NCBI GenBank assembly: GCA_003535195.1
Contig: DOHN01000063.1
Location: 1-7,865, forward strand
DNA from: Ruminiclostridium sp.
Lineage (GTDB): Bacteria > Bacillota > Clostridia > DSM-8532
DNA: 7,865 nt
Direction of reading: 5' to 3'
The position numbers and the translations under genes are program-made. The notes under the pieces are model-generated. The model was given only the letters and a program-made list of their open reading frames with translations, did not search any database and had not been told where the DNA came from. Of the stretch, positions 1-7,019 are shown piece by piece. The first letter of the stretch is position 1; each line of letters starts with the position of its first letter.

Positions 1-12
1 AGAGGTGTGTAT

Positions 13-429
13 TTGAAACAGTTCCCAAATGTCATTCTACGAGGCGACATCTACTATGCAGACTTAAATCCCACGGTGGGCTCGGAACAAGGAGGTGTGC
101 GGCCCCTTGTTATTCTGCAAAACAATGTCGGAAACCGCCACAGCCCCACCGTGATTGCGGCCGCCATAACAGCCAGCCCCAAAAAGAAGCTCCCCACCCA
201 TGCATCAATCGGCCATGCCTGCGGACAGATGAAGGAATCCTTTGTACTTCTGGAGCAGATACGCACCATCGACCGCAGCAGGCTGCGGGAATATGTCGGC
301 AGGCTGGATGAACAGGCAATGAAAAAAATCGACGAGGCACTGGGCATCAGCGTCGGGCTGGCTCCAGTGCCTTTGCATGATACCGAAACGGAGGAAGCAG
401 TATGGAAAAAACAACAGCCCAAGCCATAA
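13..429 (+). CDS. MazF/PemK-family endoribonuclease toxin
   Basis: Predicted cytoplasmic sequence-specific mRNA endoribonuclease of the MazF/PemK toxin family. The family signature is visible: RGDIYYADLNP near the N-terminus (residues 10-20), then a loop with GGVRPLVILQN containing the conserved Arg (about R30), then the strand VIAAAITAS with the conserved Thr (about T53). The SFVLLEQIRTIDRSRL segment is typical of the family's second half. At 138 aa it is slightly longer than the usual 110-120 because of a charged C-terminal tail. The start is uncertain. TTG at 13 has AGAGG (1-5) at good spacing, GTG at 7 is too close to it, and the frame is open to the window edge. No MazE-like antitoxin is visible, though one could lie upstream. 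It is the first visible gene of the recombinase operon, and its last 28 nt overlap the next gene in another frame. The family call is firm; activity is inferred. Confidence 0.88.
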   Translation: MKQFPNVILRGDIYYADLNPTVGSEQGGVRPLVILQNNVGNRHSPTVIAAAITASPKKKLPTHASIGHACGQMKESFVLLEQIRTIDRSRLREYVGRLDEQAMKKIDEALGISVGLAPVPLHDTETEEAVWKKQQPKP

Positions 430-566
430 ACCAAAATCAGTTCACCATTGTTTTAGAAATGATTGCCTCTCTGCTTCGGCAGGGCGTCATCAGCAGGGCC
501 GAGGCGGATAAAACCGCTCAGCGCATTGCTTCGGAAAATGAACTCTCACTCATTTATCTTTGGTAG
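402..566 (+). CDS. Small SHOCT-like protein (54 aa)
   Basis: Short gene starting at ATG 402, with a GAGGAAG ribosome binding site about 5 nt upstream inside the toxin gene, and ending at TAG 564-566. The product begins MEKTTAQAINQNQF and contains a helix-turn-helix-like core, with LLRQGVISRAEADKTAQRIA at about residues 24-43. Two short helices around a G-x-I-[ST]-x-x-E turn are the hallmark of SHOCT-type domains (short, C-terminal, often oligomerising or targeting). Small proteins of this type occur next to serine recombinases in Firmicute elements (recollection, not checked). The 28-nt overlap with the toxin gene suggests translational coupling. It could be a recombinase accessory (directionality or recruitment) factor, or it could serve as the toxin's antitoxin. 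Neither role is shown by the sequence. Confidence 0.7.
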   Translation: MEKTTAQAINQNQFTIVLEMIASLLRQGVISRAEADKTAQRIASENELSLIYLW

Positions 567-601
567 CATTGGGTATAGCTATTGAACTCTCATTATGGTA
601 G
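539..601 (+). repeat. Imperfect direct repeat before recombinase 1
   Basis: TGAACTCTCA occurs at 539-548 and again at 583-592. Each copy is followed by a related CATT...GGTAG segment (551-566 and 591-601). The first copy forms the 3' end of the small gene; the second lies in the 67-nt gap before the recombinase. It could be a small duplication or a protein-binding site. A weak promoter-like pair (TTGGGT 569, CATTAT 591, 16-nt spacer) overlaps it. Confidence 0.45.
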
Positions 602-615
602 TGTGTTGGACTAAG

Positions 616-623
616 AAAGGAGG
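616..623 (+). promoter_or_regulatory. Ribosome binding site deciding recombinase 1 start
   Basis: AAAGGAGG lies 10 nt before ATG 634. It favours 634 over the in-frame ATG at 595, which has no such site and would add 13 residues (MVVCWTKKGGKKA) encoded by the binding site itself. Confidence 0.85.
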
Positions 624-633
624 CAAAAAAGCC

Positions 634-2214
634 ATGAATTTAAGGAACATACAGGGCACCAATGCCCTGACGCCCCAAAGAGAAATCATCCGCATTAAAT
701 CCACGGCGGATGAAAGCGCCGTCCGGCTTCGCATGGCGGGTTATGCCCGCGTCAGCAGCGATTCGGCGGATCAGCTGAACTCCTTTTCTGCACAGGTCAG
801 CTACTACCAGCGGCTCATCGAAAAAAACAGCGCATGGGAGCTTGCGGAGATTTATGCCGATGAAGCGGTTTCTGGCGTATCCACCGAAAAAAGAGATGAT
901 TTTGCCAGAATGCTCTCGGACTGCAAAAAAGGCAAGATCGACCGCATTATTACCAAGTCCACCAGCCGGTTTGCCAGAAACACGTTGGATGCCATCCGTG
1001 TCATCCGGGAGCTCAAGGAAATGGGCATCACCGTATACTTTGAAAAGGAAAACCTGGATACGGCCAGCCTTACCAGCGAAAATCTGCTGACTCTGTACTC
1101 CCTGTTCGCTCAGGAGGAATCCATGAGCATCTCGAAGAACTGCAAAAAAGGCAACCGGATGCGTATGGAACGGGGCACCTATGTGTCCTCGAACCCGCCC
1201 TACGGCTACCGTCTGGTAGACCGGCAGCTTGAAATCTGTGAGCCGGAGGCGGAGGTGGTACGCAGAATTTTTGCGGAATATCTGGCGGGAAGCAGTACGC
1301 TCCGCATTGCGGAGGGCTTGACGGCAGATAACGTGCCATTCAAAGGAGGCAAAACGAGCTGGCGCTACCAAAGCATCTCCATCATCCTGAAAAATGAACG
1401 CTATACCGGCGATATGCTTTTTCAAAAAACTTTCAGCGAGGACGCCCTGCCGTACCGCAAGCGAAGAAACAAGGGTGAGCTGCCCAAATACTATGTCAAG
1501 CACACCCACGAACCCATTGTGGACCGCATCCAGTTTGAGCTGGCGAACATTCTCCTTAAGGAACGCGGCGAACATATCCGAGGTGGAGGCGGTGAATATC
1601 CGCTCAGTCGGAAAATTCGATGCCGGGAATGCGGTACGGTCTACTGCCGGAAAATCACCAACCAAATCCCCTATTGGGTATGCCGGAAGCACAACGAGGG
1701 CAAGGAGGACTGCGGAAGCCGCCGCATCACCGAGGAAGCGGTGCATCGCGCATTCGCAAGGCTGTACAATCAGCTGAAGAAAAATTACAGCACCATCCTG
1801 CTCCCCATGCTGAGCCAACTGGAACGGCTGCAGGAGCTGCAAACCAGAAATAATCCCGAAATCAGCACCATCAACAATCAAATCGCGGCGCTCTCCGAGC
1901 AGAATCATGTGATGAACGGACTATTGTCCAAAGGCATCCTTGACTCTGCTCTTTTTATATCCCAAACGGACGAGCTGAACCGGAAGCTCCGTGCCCTCAA
2001 GGTTGCCAAAGCAAGAATACTGGAGGAACAGGAGTCCGACGGGCTTCTGGAAAAAACAGAGGATTTGGTAGAGGTGCTGGAAAGCGGCCCCGACCGCATC
2101 AGCGGCATGGAGGAAGCCCTCTTCGGGGAACTGGTAGAAAACATCATAGCACACGATACGCAGACTTTGGATTTCATCCTGATGAACGGTCTGGTGCTGA
2201 CGGAAAGGTTGTGA
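634..2214 (+). CDS. Large serine recombinase 1 (catalytic)
   Basis: Site-specific recombinase of the large serine family, which cuts and rejoins DNA at attachment sites through a serine-DNA intermediate to insert or excise an element. The 526-aa product has a resolvase-type catalytic domain with YARVSSD (Y37-S43, nucleophile S41), the DEAVSG motif (residues 76-81) and SRFARN (111-116), whose arginines belong to the active site. The 'Recombinase' DNA-binding domain follows (about 185-310, with PPYGYRL and ILKNERYTGD at 251-260). Next come a zinc ribbon (C330, C333, C350, C360) and a predicted coiled coil (about 375-480). This is the full domain order at normal length, with no lesion seen. The start was chosen for the strong ribosome binding site at 616-623. 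The stop is 4 nt before the next gene. It probably works together with the two following recombinase-family proteins. Confidence 0.95.
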   Translation: MNLRNIQGTNALTPQREIIRIKSTADESAVRLRMAGYARVSSDSADQLNSFSAQVSYYQRLIEKNSAWELAEIYADEAVSGVSTEKRDDFARMLSDCKKGKIDRIITKSTSRFARNTLDAIRVIRELKEMGITVYFEKENLDTASLTSENLLTLYSLFAQEESMSISKNCKKGNRMRMERGTYVSSNPPYGYRLVDRQLEICEPEAEVVRRIFAEYLAGSSTLRIAEGLTADNVPFKGGKTSWRYQSISIILKNERYTGDMLFQKTFSEDALPYRKRRNKGELPKYYVKHTHEPIVDRIQFELANILLKERGEHIRGGGGEYPLSRKIRCRECGTVYCRKITNQIPYWVCRKHNEGKEDCGSRRITEEAVHRAFARLYNQLKKNYSTILLPMLSQLERLQELQTRNNPEISTINNQIAALSEQNHVMNGLLSKGILDSALFISQTDELNRKLRALKVAKARILEEQESDGLLEKTEDLVEVLESGPDRISGMEEALFGELVENIIAHDTQTLDFILMNGLVLTERL

Positions 2215-2218
2215 GCGT

Positions 2219-3085
2219 ATGGCAAAAAACAGGTATTTACCCTATGGGTACAAAGTAGAAAACGGCAAAACCACTCCGGAACCGCAGGAGGCGGAAATTA
2301 TCCGCAGGATTTACAGGGCGTATGTCGAAGGGCTTTCCTACAAGAAAATCGCGGAACAGCTGACCGCGGAAAGCGTCTGCTACCTTCCCGAAAAATCAGT
2401 GTGGAACAAAAACATGGTGGCGCGCATCCTGCAAAACGAGCGCTACGACGGCTCGGAGAAATACCCCGCCATCCTCGAACCGGATCAGCGCCAGGCGGCA
2501 CAGCACATGCAGAAACCTTACACCCACACCGAATCAGCAGACATCAAGGCCCTCAAGCCCCTGCTGGTGTGCGGCGTCTGCGGGGAACGGATACAGCGAA
2601 GGCTGAAAACCTCCGGCGAAGAACGCTGGTACTGCCCGGCCGATGTCAAGCACATCGGAACGGCCTTGACCGATGAGGTTCTGCTGGAGAGCATTGGGGC
2701 TCTGCAAAGCCACCTTGCGGAAAACCCGCAGCTGGCAGTGACGCCGCAAAAGGCGGACAGACGGATTGACCTCGGCGTGATACGGCTGCAAAACGAAATT
2801 GACCATGCCCTCTCCCGCCCGGAGCCTGACCTCCCGCAAATACGGCAAAGCATTCTGATGCTTGCGGCACAAAAATATGCCGCTATGCAGGAGGCAGAGG
2901 ATGACAGCGGGATGCTTGCGGACAGCCTTTCACAGCCGGATGGGAACGGTCTTGACGTCCAAGGGCTCAGGGGCATCACAGAGCAGATACAAATCACATA
3001 TAACAGAGTCACCGCACTTGTACTTAAGAATGGCCAGATTATACAGCCCCCTGCGGCTGAGAAAGGAGCGCCAAGTCATGAGTAA
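2219..3085 (+). CDS. Recombinase-family protein lacking catalytic domain
   Basis: A 288-aa relative of the large serine recombinases that starts directly in the DNA-binding half. LPYGYKVENGK (residues 7-17) and EAEIIRRIYRAYVEG (25-38) match the 'Recombinase' domain, and ILQNERYDG (70-78) is the same motif found in both neighbours. A zinc-ribbon-like segment follows (C118, C121, C139, no obvious fourth Cys; H145 may substitute), then a helical tail. There is no Y-x-R-x-S nucleophile motif and no SRFARN, so it should not cut DNA by itself. The start has a clean ATG 4 nt after the previous stop and ordinary LSR-like spacing, so this looks like a designed short form and not a recent truncation. 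A role as DNA-binding partner or directionality subunit for the flanking recombinases is inferred. Its last 8 nt overlap the next start. Confidence 0.9.
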   Translation: MAKNRYLPYGYKVENGKTTPEPQEAEIIRRIYRAYVEGLSYKKIAEQLTAESVCYLPEKSVWNKNMVARILQNERYDGSEKYPAILEPDQRQAAQHMQKPYTHTESADIKALKPLLVCGVCGERIQRRLKTSGEERWYCPADVKHIGTALTDEVLLESIGALQSHLAENPQLAVTPQKADRRIDLGVIRLQNEIDHALSRPEPDLPQIRQSILMLAAQKYAAMQEAEDDSGMLADSLSQPDGNGLDVQGLRGITEQIQITYNRVTALVLKNGQIIQPPAAEKGAPSHE

Positions 3086-4733
3086 CATCCAGAGAGAAAT
3101 TATTGTTATACCGGCCGCCGAAGCCTTGTCCTTCGGTGGGAGAAAAAATCGCCAAATGCGGGTGGCCTCCTACAGCCGGGTTTCCACGGATTTTGAGGAA
3201 CAGCTCACCAGCTTTCACGCACAGAAAAGCTACTACACCGACCTCATCATGCGCACGCCACAGTGGACACTGGCGGGCACCTACGCAGACGAGGGGATTT
3301 CCGGCGCCTCCGCAGAGAAGCGCCCCGATTTCATGCGGATGATCCGCCACTGCAAAAAAGGTAAAATTGACCTCATTATTACCAAGTCCATCAGCCGGTT
3401 TGCAAGAAACACGCTGGACAGCATCGGTTACGTCCGCAAGCTGAAAGCCATGGGCGTCGGGGTAGTGTTTGAAAAAGAGAACATCAACACGCTGGAGGAA
3501 AACAGCGAGGTGGTGCTGACCATCCTTGCCAGCCTTGCCCAGGAGGAGCTCAACTCCCTCTCCCTCAATGTAAAAATGGGCAAGCGCATGGCGATGCAGG
3601 AGGGCAAGGTATTCTTCCAATACACCAAATGCTACGCCTACAAAAAAGGTTCGGATGGACAGCCGGAAATTATCCCGGAGGAGGCCGAAGTGATTCGGCG
3701 GATTTATACCGCCTACCTCGCCGGGAAAAGTGTGCCTGCCATCGCCCGTGCGCTGACGGAGGACGGTGTGAAGCCTCACTCCAAAAATGAGGAATGGACC
3801 CACAGCACCATCCAGTCCATCCTGCAAAACGAACGCTACTGCGGGGACGTCCTCCTGCAAAAAACCTACGTCACCGATCCCATTAGCAAAAAGGTCAAGC
3901 GGAATAACGGCGAGCTGCCCAAGGTGCTGATTAAAAATAACCACGCGCCCATCGTCAGCCGGGAGCTTTATGACCGTGTCCAGCAGGAACGCGCCCGGCG
4001 CGGGAGCAAACGGAAGGTATCCAAGGCAAGCGTCACCGAGCAGAGCCGGTACAGCAGCCTCCACGCCCTCAGTGAGCTGCTCATCTGCGGTGAATGCGGC
4101 ACTCCCTACCGGCGGGCCGTGTGGACCAAGCGCAGCGGTGAAAAGCAGGCGGTGTGGCGCTGTATCAGCCGTTTGGACTACGGCACCAAATACTGCAGGG
4201 ACTCGGTCACACTGGATGAGGACAGCCTCCATGCCGCCATTATGCAGGCAATCAACGACACCAGAGGCAGCCGCCGTGCGATGACGCCCTTTGTCGCGGC
4301 GTATGTTAGCCGCACCCTGCGGGAGGATGCCCAGGGCGGGCTGGATGCGGATCAGATGGAAAGCCGTATCGCCCAGCTGAAGGCACAGACCATGGAGTTG
4401 GTGGCACAGAGCATCTCCAGCAACACGGTGGGTGAAAACGAGGGACGGCTGAGAGCCATGTCCGATGAAGTCAAGGCGCTCTGCGATATACTGGCCGAGT
4501 ACCGGCAATCCTGCAATGCACAGGGCGGCATCGAAAGCCGTATGGCGGAGATTACCGAAGCCCTCGCGAACGAGCCGGAGCAAAGTGAGGCTTATGACGA
4601 TACCCTCGTCCGACAGCTCATCGACACCATCAGGGTGGTGGGTGAAAACAAGCTGGAAATCATCTTCCGCAGTGGGCTCACTTATGAGCAGGATATCAGC
4701 CCCAAGGTCAAAAAGCTGGTCAGGATATCCTGA
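3078..4733 (+). CDS. Large serine recombinase 3 (catalytic)
   Basis: Second full-length large serine recombinase, 551 aa. The catalytic domain carries YSRVSTD (Y32-D38, nucleophile S36), YADEGISG (69-76) and SRFARN (106-111). The DNA-binding domain spans about 175-310, including EEAEVIRRIYTAYLAGK (201-217) and ILQNERYCGD (248-257). The zinc ribbon has C337, C340, C362 and C373, and a coiled coil is likely between about 425 and 500. ATG 3078 is preceded by GAAAGGAG (3061-3068) and overlaps the previous stop in an ATGAGTAA arrangement, the sign of translational coupling. The frame stays open upstream to 2862, but that part lies inside the previous gene and shows no recombinase similarity. It is clearly paralogous to recombinase 1, and two active subunits could form a heteromeric recombinase as in staphylococcal CcrA/CcrB (analogy only). 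Confidence 0.95.
   Translation: MSNIQREIIVIPAAEALSFGGRKNRQMRVASYSRVSTDFEEQLTSFHAQKSYYTDLIMRTPQWTLAGTYADEGISGASAEKRPDFMRMIRHCKKGKIDLIITKSISRFARNTLDSIGYVRKLKAMGVGVVFEKENINTLEENSEVVLTILASLAQEELNSLSLNVKMGKRMAMQEGKVFFQYTKCYAYKKGSDGQPEIIPEEAEVIRRIYTAYLAGKSVPAIARALTEDGVKPHSKNEEWTHSTIQSILQNERYCGDVLLQKTYVTDPISKKVKRNNGELPKVLIKNNHAPIVSRELYDRVQQERARRGSKRKVSKASVTEQSRYSSLHALSELLICGECGTPYRRAVWTKRSGEKQAVWRCISRLDYGTKYCRDSVTLDEDSLHAAIMQAINDTRGSRRAMTPFVAAYVSRTLREDAQGGLDADQMESRIAQLKAQTMELVAQSISSNTVGENEGRLRAMSDEVKALCDILAEYRQSCNAQGGIESRMAEITEALANEPEQSEAYDDTLVRQLIDTIRVVGENKLEIIFRSGLTYEQDISPKVKKLVRIS
4720..4733. repeat. 14-bp perfect palindrome at recombinase 3 stop
   Basis: TCAGGATATCCTGA is its own reverse complement and ends exactly at the stop codon. 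The half CAGGATATC also occurs as a direct copy at 4689-4697, 32 bp upstream. It could be a binding or attachment-type site at the element's end, or chance within coding DNA. Confidence 0.5.
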
Positions 4734-4752
4734 TAAAATAATGCGCAGACGG

Positions 4753-4782
4753 ACAGCGGCGGAAATGCCGCTGTTTTTGTTG
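4753..4782 (+). terminator. Intrinsic terminator of recombinase operon
   Basis: Perfect 8-bp GC-rich stem ACAGCGGC (4753-4760) / GCCGCTGT (4767-4774) with a 6-nt loop and a following T-run (4774-4778). It lies 20 nt after the recombinase 3 stop. Confidence 0.88.
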
Positions 4783-5072
4783 AATATAGGGAGATTCATA
4801 CCATACTTTTGCGAAAGCGTCTTTAAATTTTCAATAATATTTGGTAAAATAAAGAATGATGATGGCAAAAGAACGGCAGTTAATGTCTGCTTTTTTATGA
4901 CATCAGATTAGGATTAAATTAAGTCTATCAGACCAGAAAAAAGACATGTTGTTTTCTGCTTAAAATAAATTGGAGAAAACCGTTACGCTACTATCCAAGC
5001 AAACATAAATTACTGAATTTGTGACAAGCAATTAGAAGGGCATAATCTTTTTTTATTGAAAGGACACAGACA
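4783..5072. other. AT-rich intergenic spacer
   Basis: No gene of ordinary size is visible. The spacer holds a promoter-like pair (TTTAAA 4822, TAAAAT 4845, 17-nt spacer) directly before a 14-codon frame (4856-4900, MMMAKERQLMSAFL). Within that frame, GCAG (4876) can pair with CTGC (4887) ahead of six Ts (4891-4896), a weak terminator-like hairpin. An inverted repeat with 7-bp arms (CAGAAAA 4934-4940, TTTTCTG 4952-4958) follows. The element end, if there is one, most likely lies here because base composition changes sharply. Confidence 0.5.
5019..5046 (+). promoter_or_regulatory. Candidate promoter of the orphan 593-aa gene
   Basis: TTGTGA (5019-5024) and CATAAT (5041-5046, five of six consensus bases) are separated by 16 nt. 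Transcription would begin near 5053, giving a short leader with GAAAGG (5058-5063) as ribosome binding site before ATG 5073. Read by eye only. Confidence 0.45.
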
Positions 5073-6854
5073 ATGAATACCAATAAATTAGAACAAAGCT
5101 CTGTTACTAAATTAAGGGATTGCCTTGATCGTTGCATTCACGTAGAGCATGACATAAAAGAAAATGATAAGACGCCATCATGGGATGGAGAAATAAGAAT
5201 TTATCGTTCACCAGAATTCAAAGTGGGAATGCTGATAGGTGCAGCACGCACTCAGGTAAAAGCTCAAAAAGTTGCTACGTTTTTAGAATTATCAGCAAAA
5301 ACCATCAAGCGGCCAGTAAGGGTAGACGATCTTCGCAATTATATAAATGAAGGCGGAACTATTTACTTTGTTATTCACATCCATAACTTCGATTGTTATA
5401 AGATATATTATAACGCATTATTGCCTTTGGACATCTCCAATTGGTTAAAAATTGCGGGAACTCAAAATACAATTACTCTTCCATTTGAGGAATTACCAAT
5501 AGCTGATAATCAGTATATTGAGCAAATGATTTTAAACTTTCTGAATGACAGAAAAAAGCAATTTAGTACAGTTGTGATGCTACCAGAGGATGATAAAGAG
5601 AAAGCAATTATCTTCTCTAAATTTGACCAGTTTTCTTTTGGTGTTGTAGGGACAAGCGAGCCCTTTGACTATATGTTTAAGCACCCCATTTATCTGTACG
5701 GAGATATTCAAAATATTAAAGTTCCTTTGCACAAGGTACAAGCTGAGGTGATTTCCACGACGCTACCTATGCCGGTTACTATTTGCGGAGTTCAGTATTA
5801 TACAGAGGTAACAATTGAAAAAAGCATAGACGATGAGTTGTTTTGTTTTGGTGAATGCTTTAAAATAAGTACGGCTACCAATAAGATACATTTTAAAGAA
5901 TCTGGAGACCTGGAATGCAGATGGAAGGCATTAAATTTTATAAAAGCACTTAAAGAACAAAAACAAATTCACATCGAAGAATCATATTTTCAGTTTGATG
6001 ATTTCCAATTGGATAGCCAACAGCAATTCGATTCCTATTTTGAAAAATCATCTAACCTGCGGAATGCTCTACTATATTTTGGGACGAACCAGTTGCTGAA
6101 CTGTGATCTAATTCAAGAATCAGATAACAAAAACATTGAAATTCTCATTAGTGCCTATAAAAATAAAGGGCAGGTGACTTTTAATGAAAGTATGAAACCA
6201 AGCTACTGTTGTTTAGAGGTTGCTAATCTTAAATTATTTCTCAATATAACACATATAAATGGATTTACCTATAAAATAGAGAGTGCATTTCGGTCTCCCA
6301 GCAATAATTGCGAGTTACATCATAATGATAGTATTGTTCCATGCAGCATTTTCTGCATTCTAAAGCAAGAAGACTTTCAGTTAATTTCTAATATGGATTA
6401 CAGCGCGTTTTTGGCTGATTTGAAAAAATATCCGCTTCAGGGTATCTATACAGATAAACTTGTCGGAGTATTGTTGGACATGTTGCGGGCATATGATATT
6501 ACAAAAAATGATGACTTGCTTGACGCGTGTGGAGCTCTTGCAAAACATATGGTAGACGAAGATGGTGCCTCTCCTATCCACGTGTTAAACTATTTACAAT
6601 GCACAAAACGCAAGCGGAGACTTGATGTGGTAGAGAAACAAATGTTATATCGTATTCGTGATGCTGAGACAAACGCATCCCACAAATTGGCGGCTGGAAT
6701 ACTATTGGAAAATCAAAGCGATGTTCAATATTATTTGTCTTGTCTAACTGACGACGAGAAAAAGGAGTTTTTAGCCTTCCCGATTACAGCCTTATCAGGT
6801 GAACCATCCTTGTTCAAAAATGATAGTCCAAATCCTTATATGAAAATAGAATGA
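5073..6854 (+). CDS. Uncharacterised protein with nuclease-like N-terminus
   Basis: A 593-aa soluble-looking protein that I cannot place in a named family. No signal peptide or membrane segment is apparent. The N-terminus (about 1-125) has NDKTPSWDGEIRIY (31-44) followed by TQVKAQ (60-65). D38/E40 with Q61-x-K63 fits the D...(D/E/Q)xK active-site pattern of PD-(D/E)XK nuclease-like folds such as DUF4365 and Mrr relatives. GGTIYFVIHI and KIYYNALLPLD continue a strand-rich core. The middle (about 200-430) looks beta-rich and has many Cys. The C-terminus (about 440-575) is helical, including LNYLQCTKRKRRLDVVEKQM (505-524). The start has GAAAGG at 9-nt spacing. It is a single-gene unit with its own candidate promoter and a strong terminator, far more AT-rich than the recombinases, which suggests separate origin. 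A stand-alone defence or nuclease role is plausible but unproven. The gene call itself is firm. Confidence 0.88.
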   Translation: MNTNKLEQSSVTKLRDCLDRCIHVEHDIKENDKTPSWDGEIRIYRSPEFKVGMLIGAARTQVKAQKVATFLELSAKTIKRPVRVDDLRNYINEGGTIYFVIHIHNFDCYKIYYNALLPLDISNWLKIAGTQNTITLPFEELPIADNQYIEQMILNFLNDRKKQFSTVVMLPEDDKEKAIIFSKFDQFSFGVVGTSEPFDYMFKHPIYLYGDIQNIKVPLHKVQAEVISTTLPMPVTICGVQYYTEVTIEKSIDDELFCFGECFKISTATNKIHFKESGDLECRWKALNFIKALKEQKQIHIEESYFQFDDFQLDSQQQFDSYFEKSSNLRNALLYFGTNQLLNCDLIQESDNKNIEILISAYKNKGQVTFNESMKPSYCCLEVANLKLFLNITHINGFTYKIESAFRSPSNNCELHHNDSIVPCSIFCILKQEDFQLISNMDYSAFLADLKKYPLQGIYTDKLVGVLLDMLRAYDITKNDDLLDACGALAKHMVDEDGASPIHVLNYLQCTKRKRRLDVVEKQMLYRIRDAETNASHKLAAGILLENQSDVQYYLSCLTDDEKKEFLAFPITALSGEPSLFKNDSPNPYMKIE

Positions 6855-6883
6855 TATCCAGTATTGACGTGGCTCGCAACGAT

Positions 6884-6928
6884 AAACCGCGCCATTAAGC
6901 CGATAGCGGCATAGTGGTGCGGTTTTTT
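6884..6928 (+). terminator. Long-hairpin intrinsic terminator of orphan gene
   Basis: AAACCGCGCCATTA (6884-6897) pairs with TAGTGGTGCGGTTT (6912-6925), using two G-T wobbles. The stem continues past one A/A mismatch into GCCG (6899-6902) / CGGC (6907-6910) around a 4-nt loop. A run of six Ts (6923-6928) follows. It lies 30 nt after the stop of the orphan gene. Confidence 0.88.
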
Positions 6929-7019
6929 CTTTATCCTACTTAATTATACTTGCACACTAAAAACAGGTTTCGTTTCGTCAGAAAAAATACGCCTACAGCT
7001 TTTATGCCGCGGCTTATTT

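Noticed and set aside
640..1908. 422-codon minus-strand frame opposite recombinase 1
   Set aside because: Same cause. The plus-strand gene has catalytic motifs and a strong ribosome binding site.
2862..3077. Upstream extension of recombinase 3 (72 extra residues)
   Set aside because: It lies within the middle recombinase gene in another frame, with no family similarity. GAAAGGAG before ATG 3078 marks the true start.
3039..4868. Very long open frame on the minus strand opposite recombinase 3
   Set aside because: It is the mirror of a GC-rich gene with biased codon use. Its translation has no recognisable motif, while the plus strand shows complete recombinase domains.
4465..4911. 148-codon plus-strand frame crossing the end of recombinase 3
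   Set aside because: It starts inside recombinase 3 in another frame, runs through the terminator, and has no ribosome binding site or motif.
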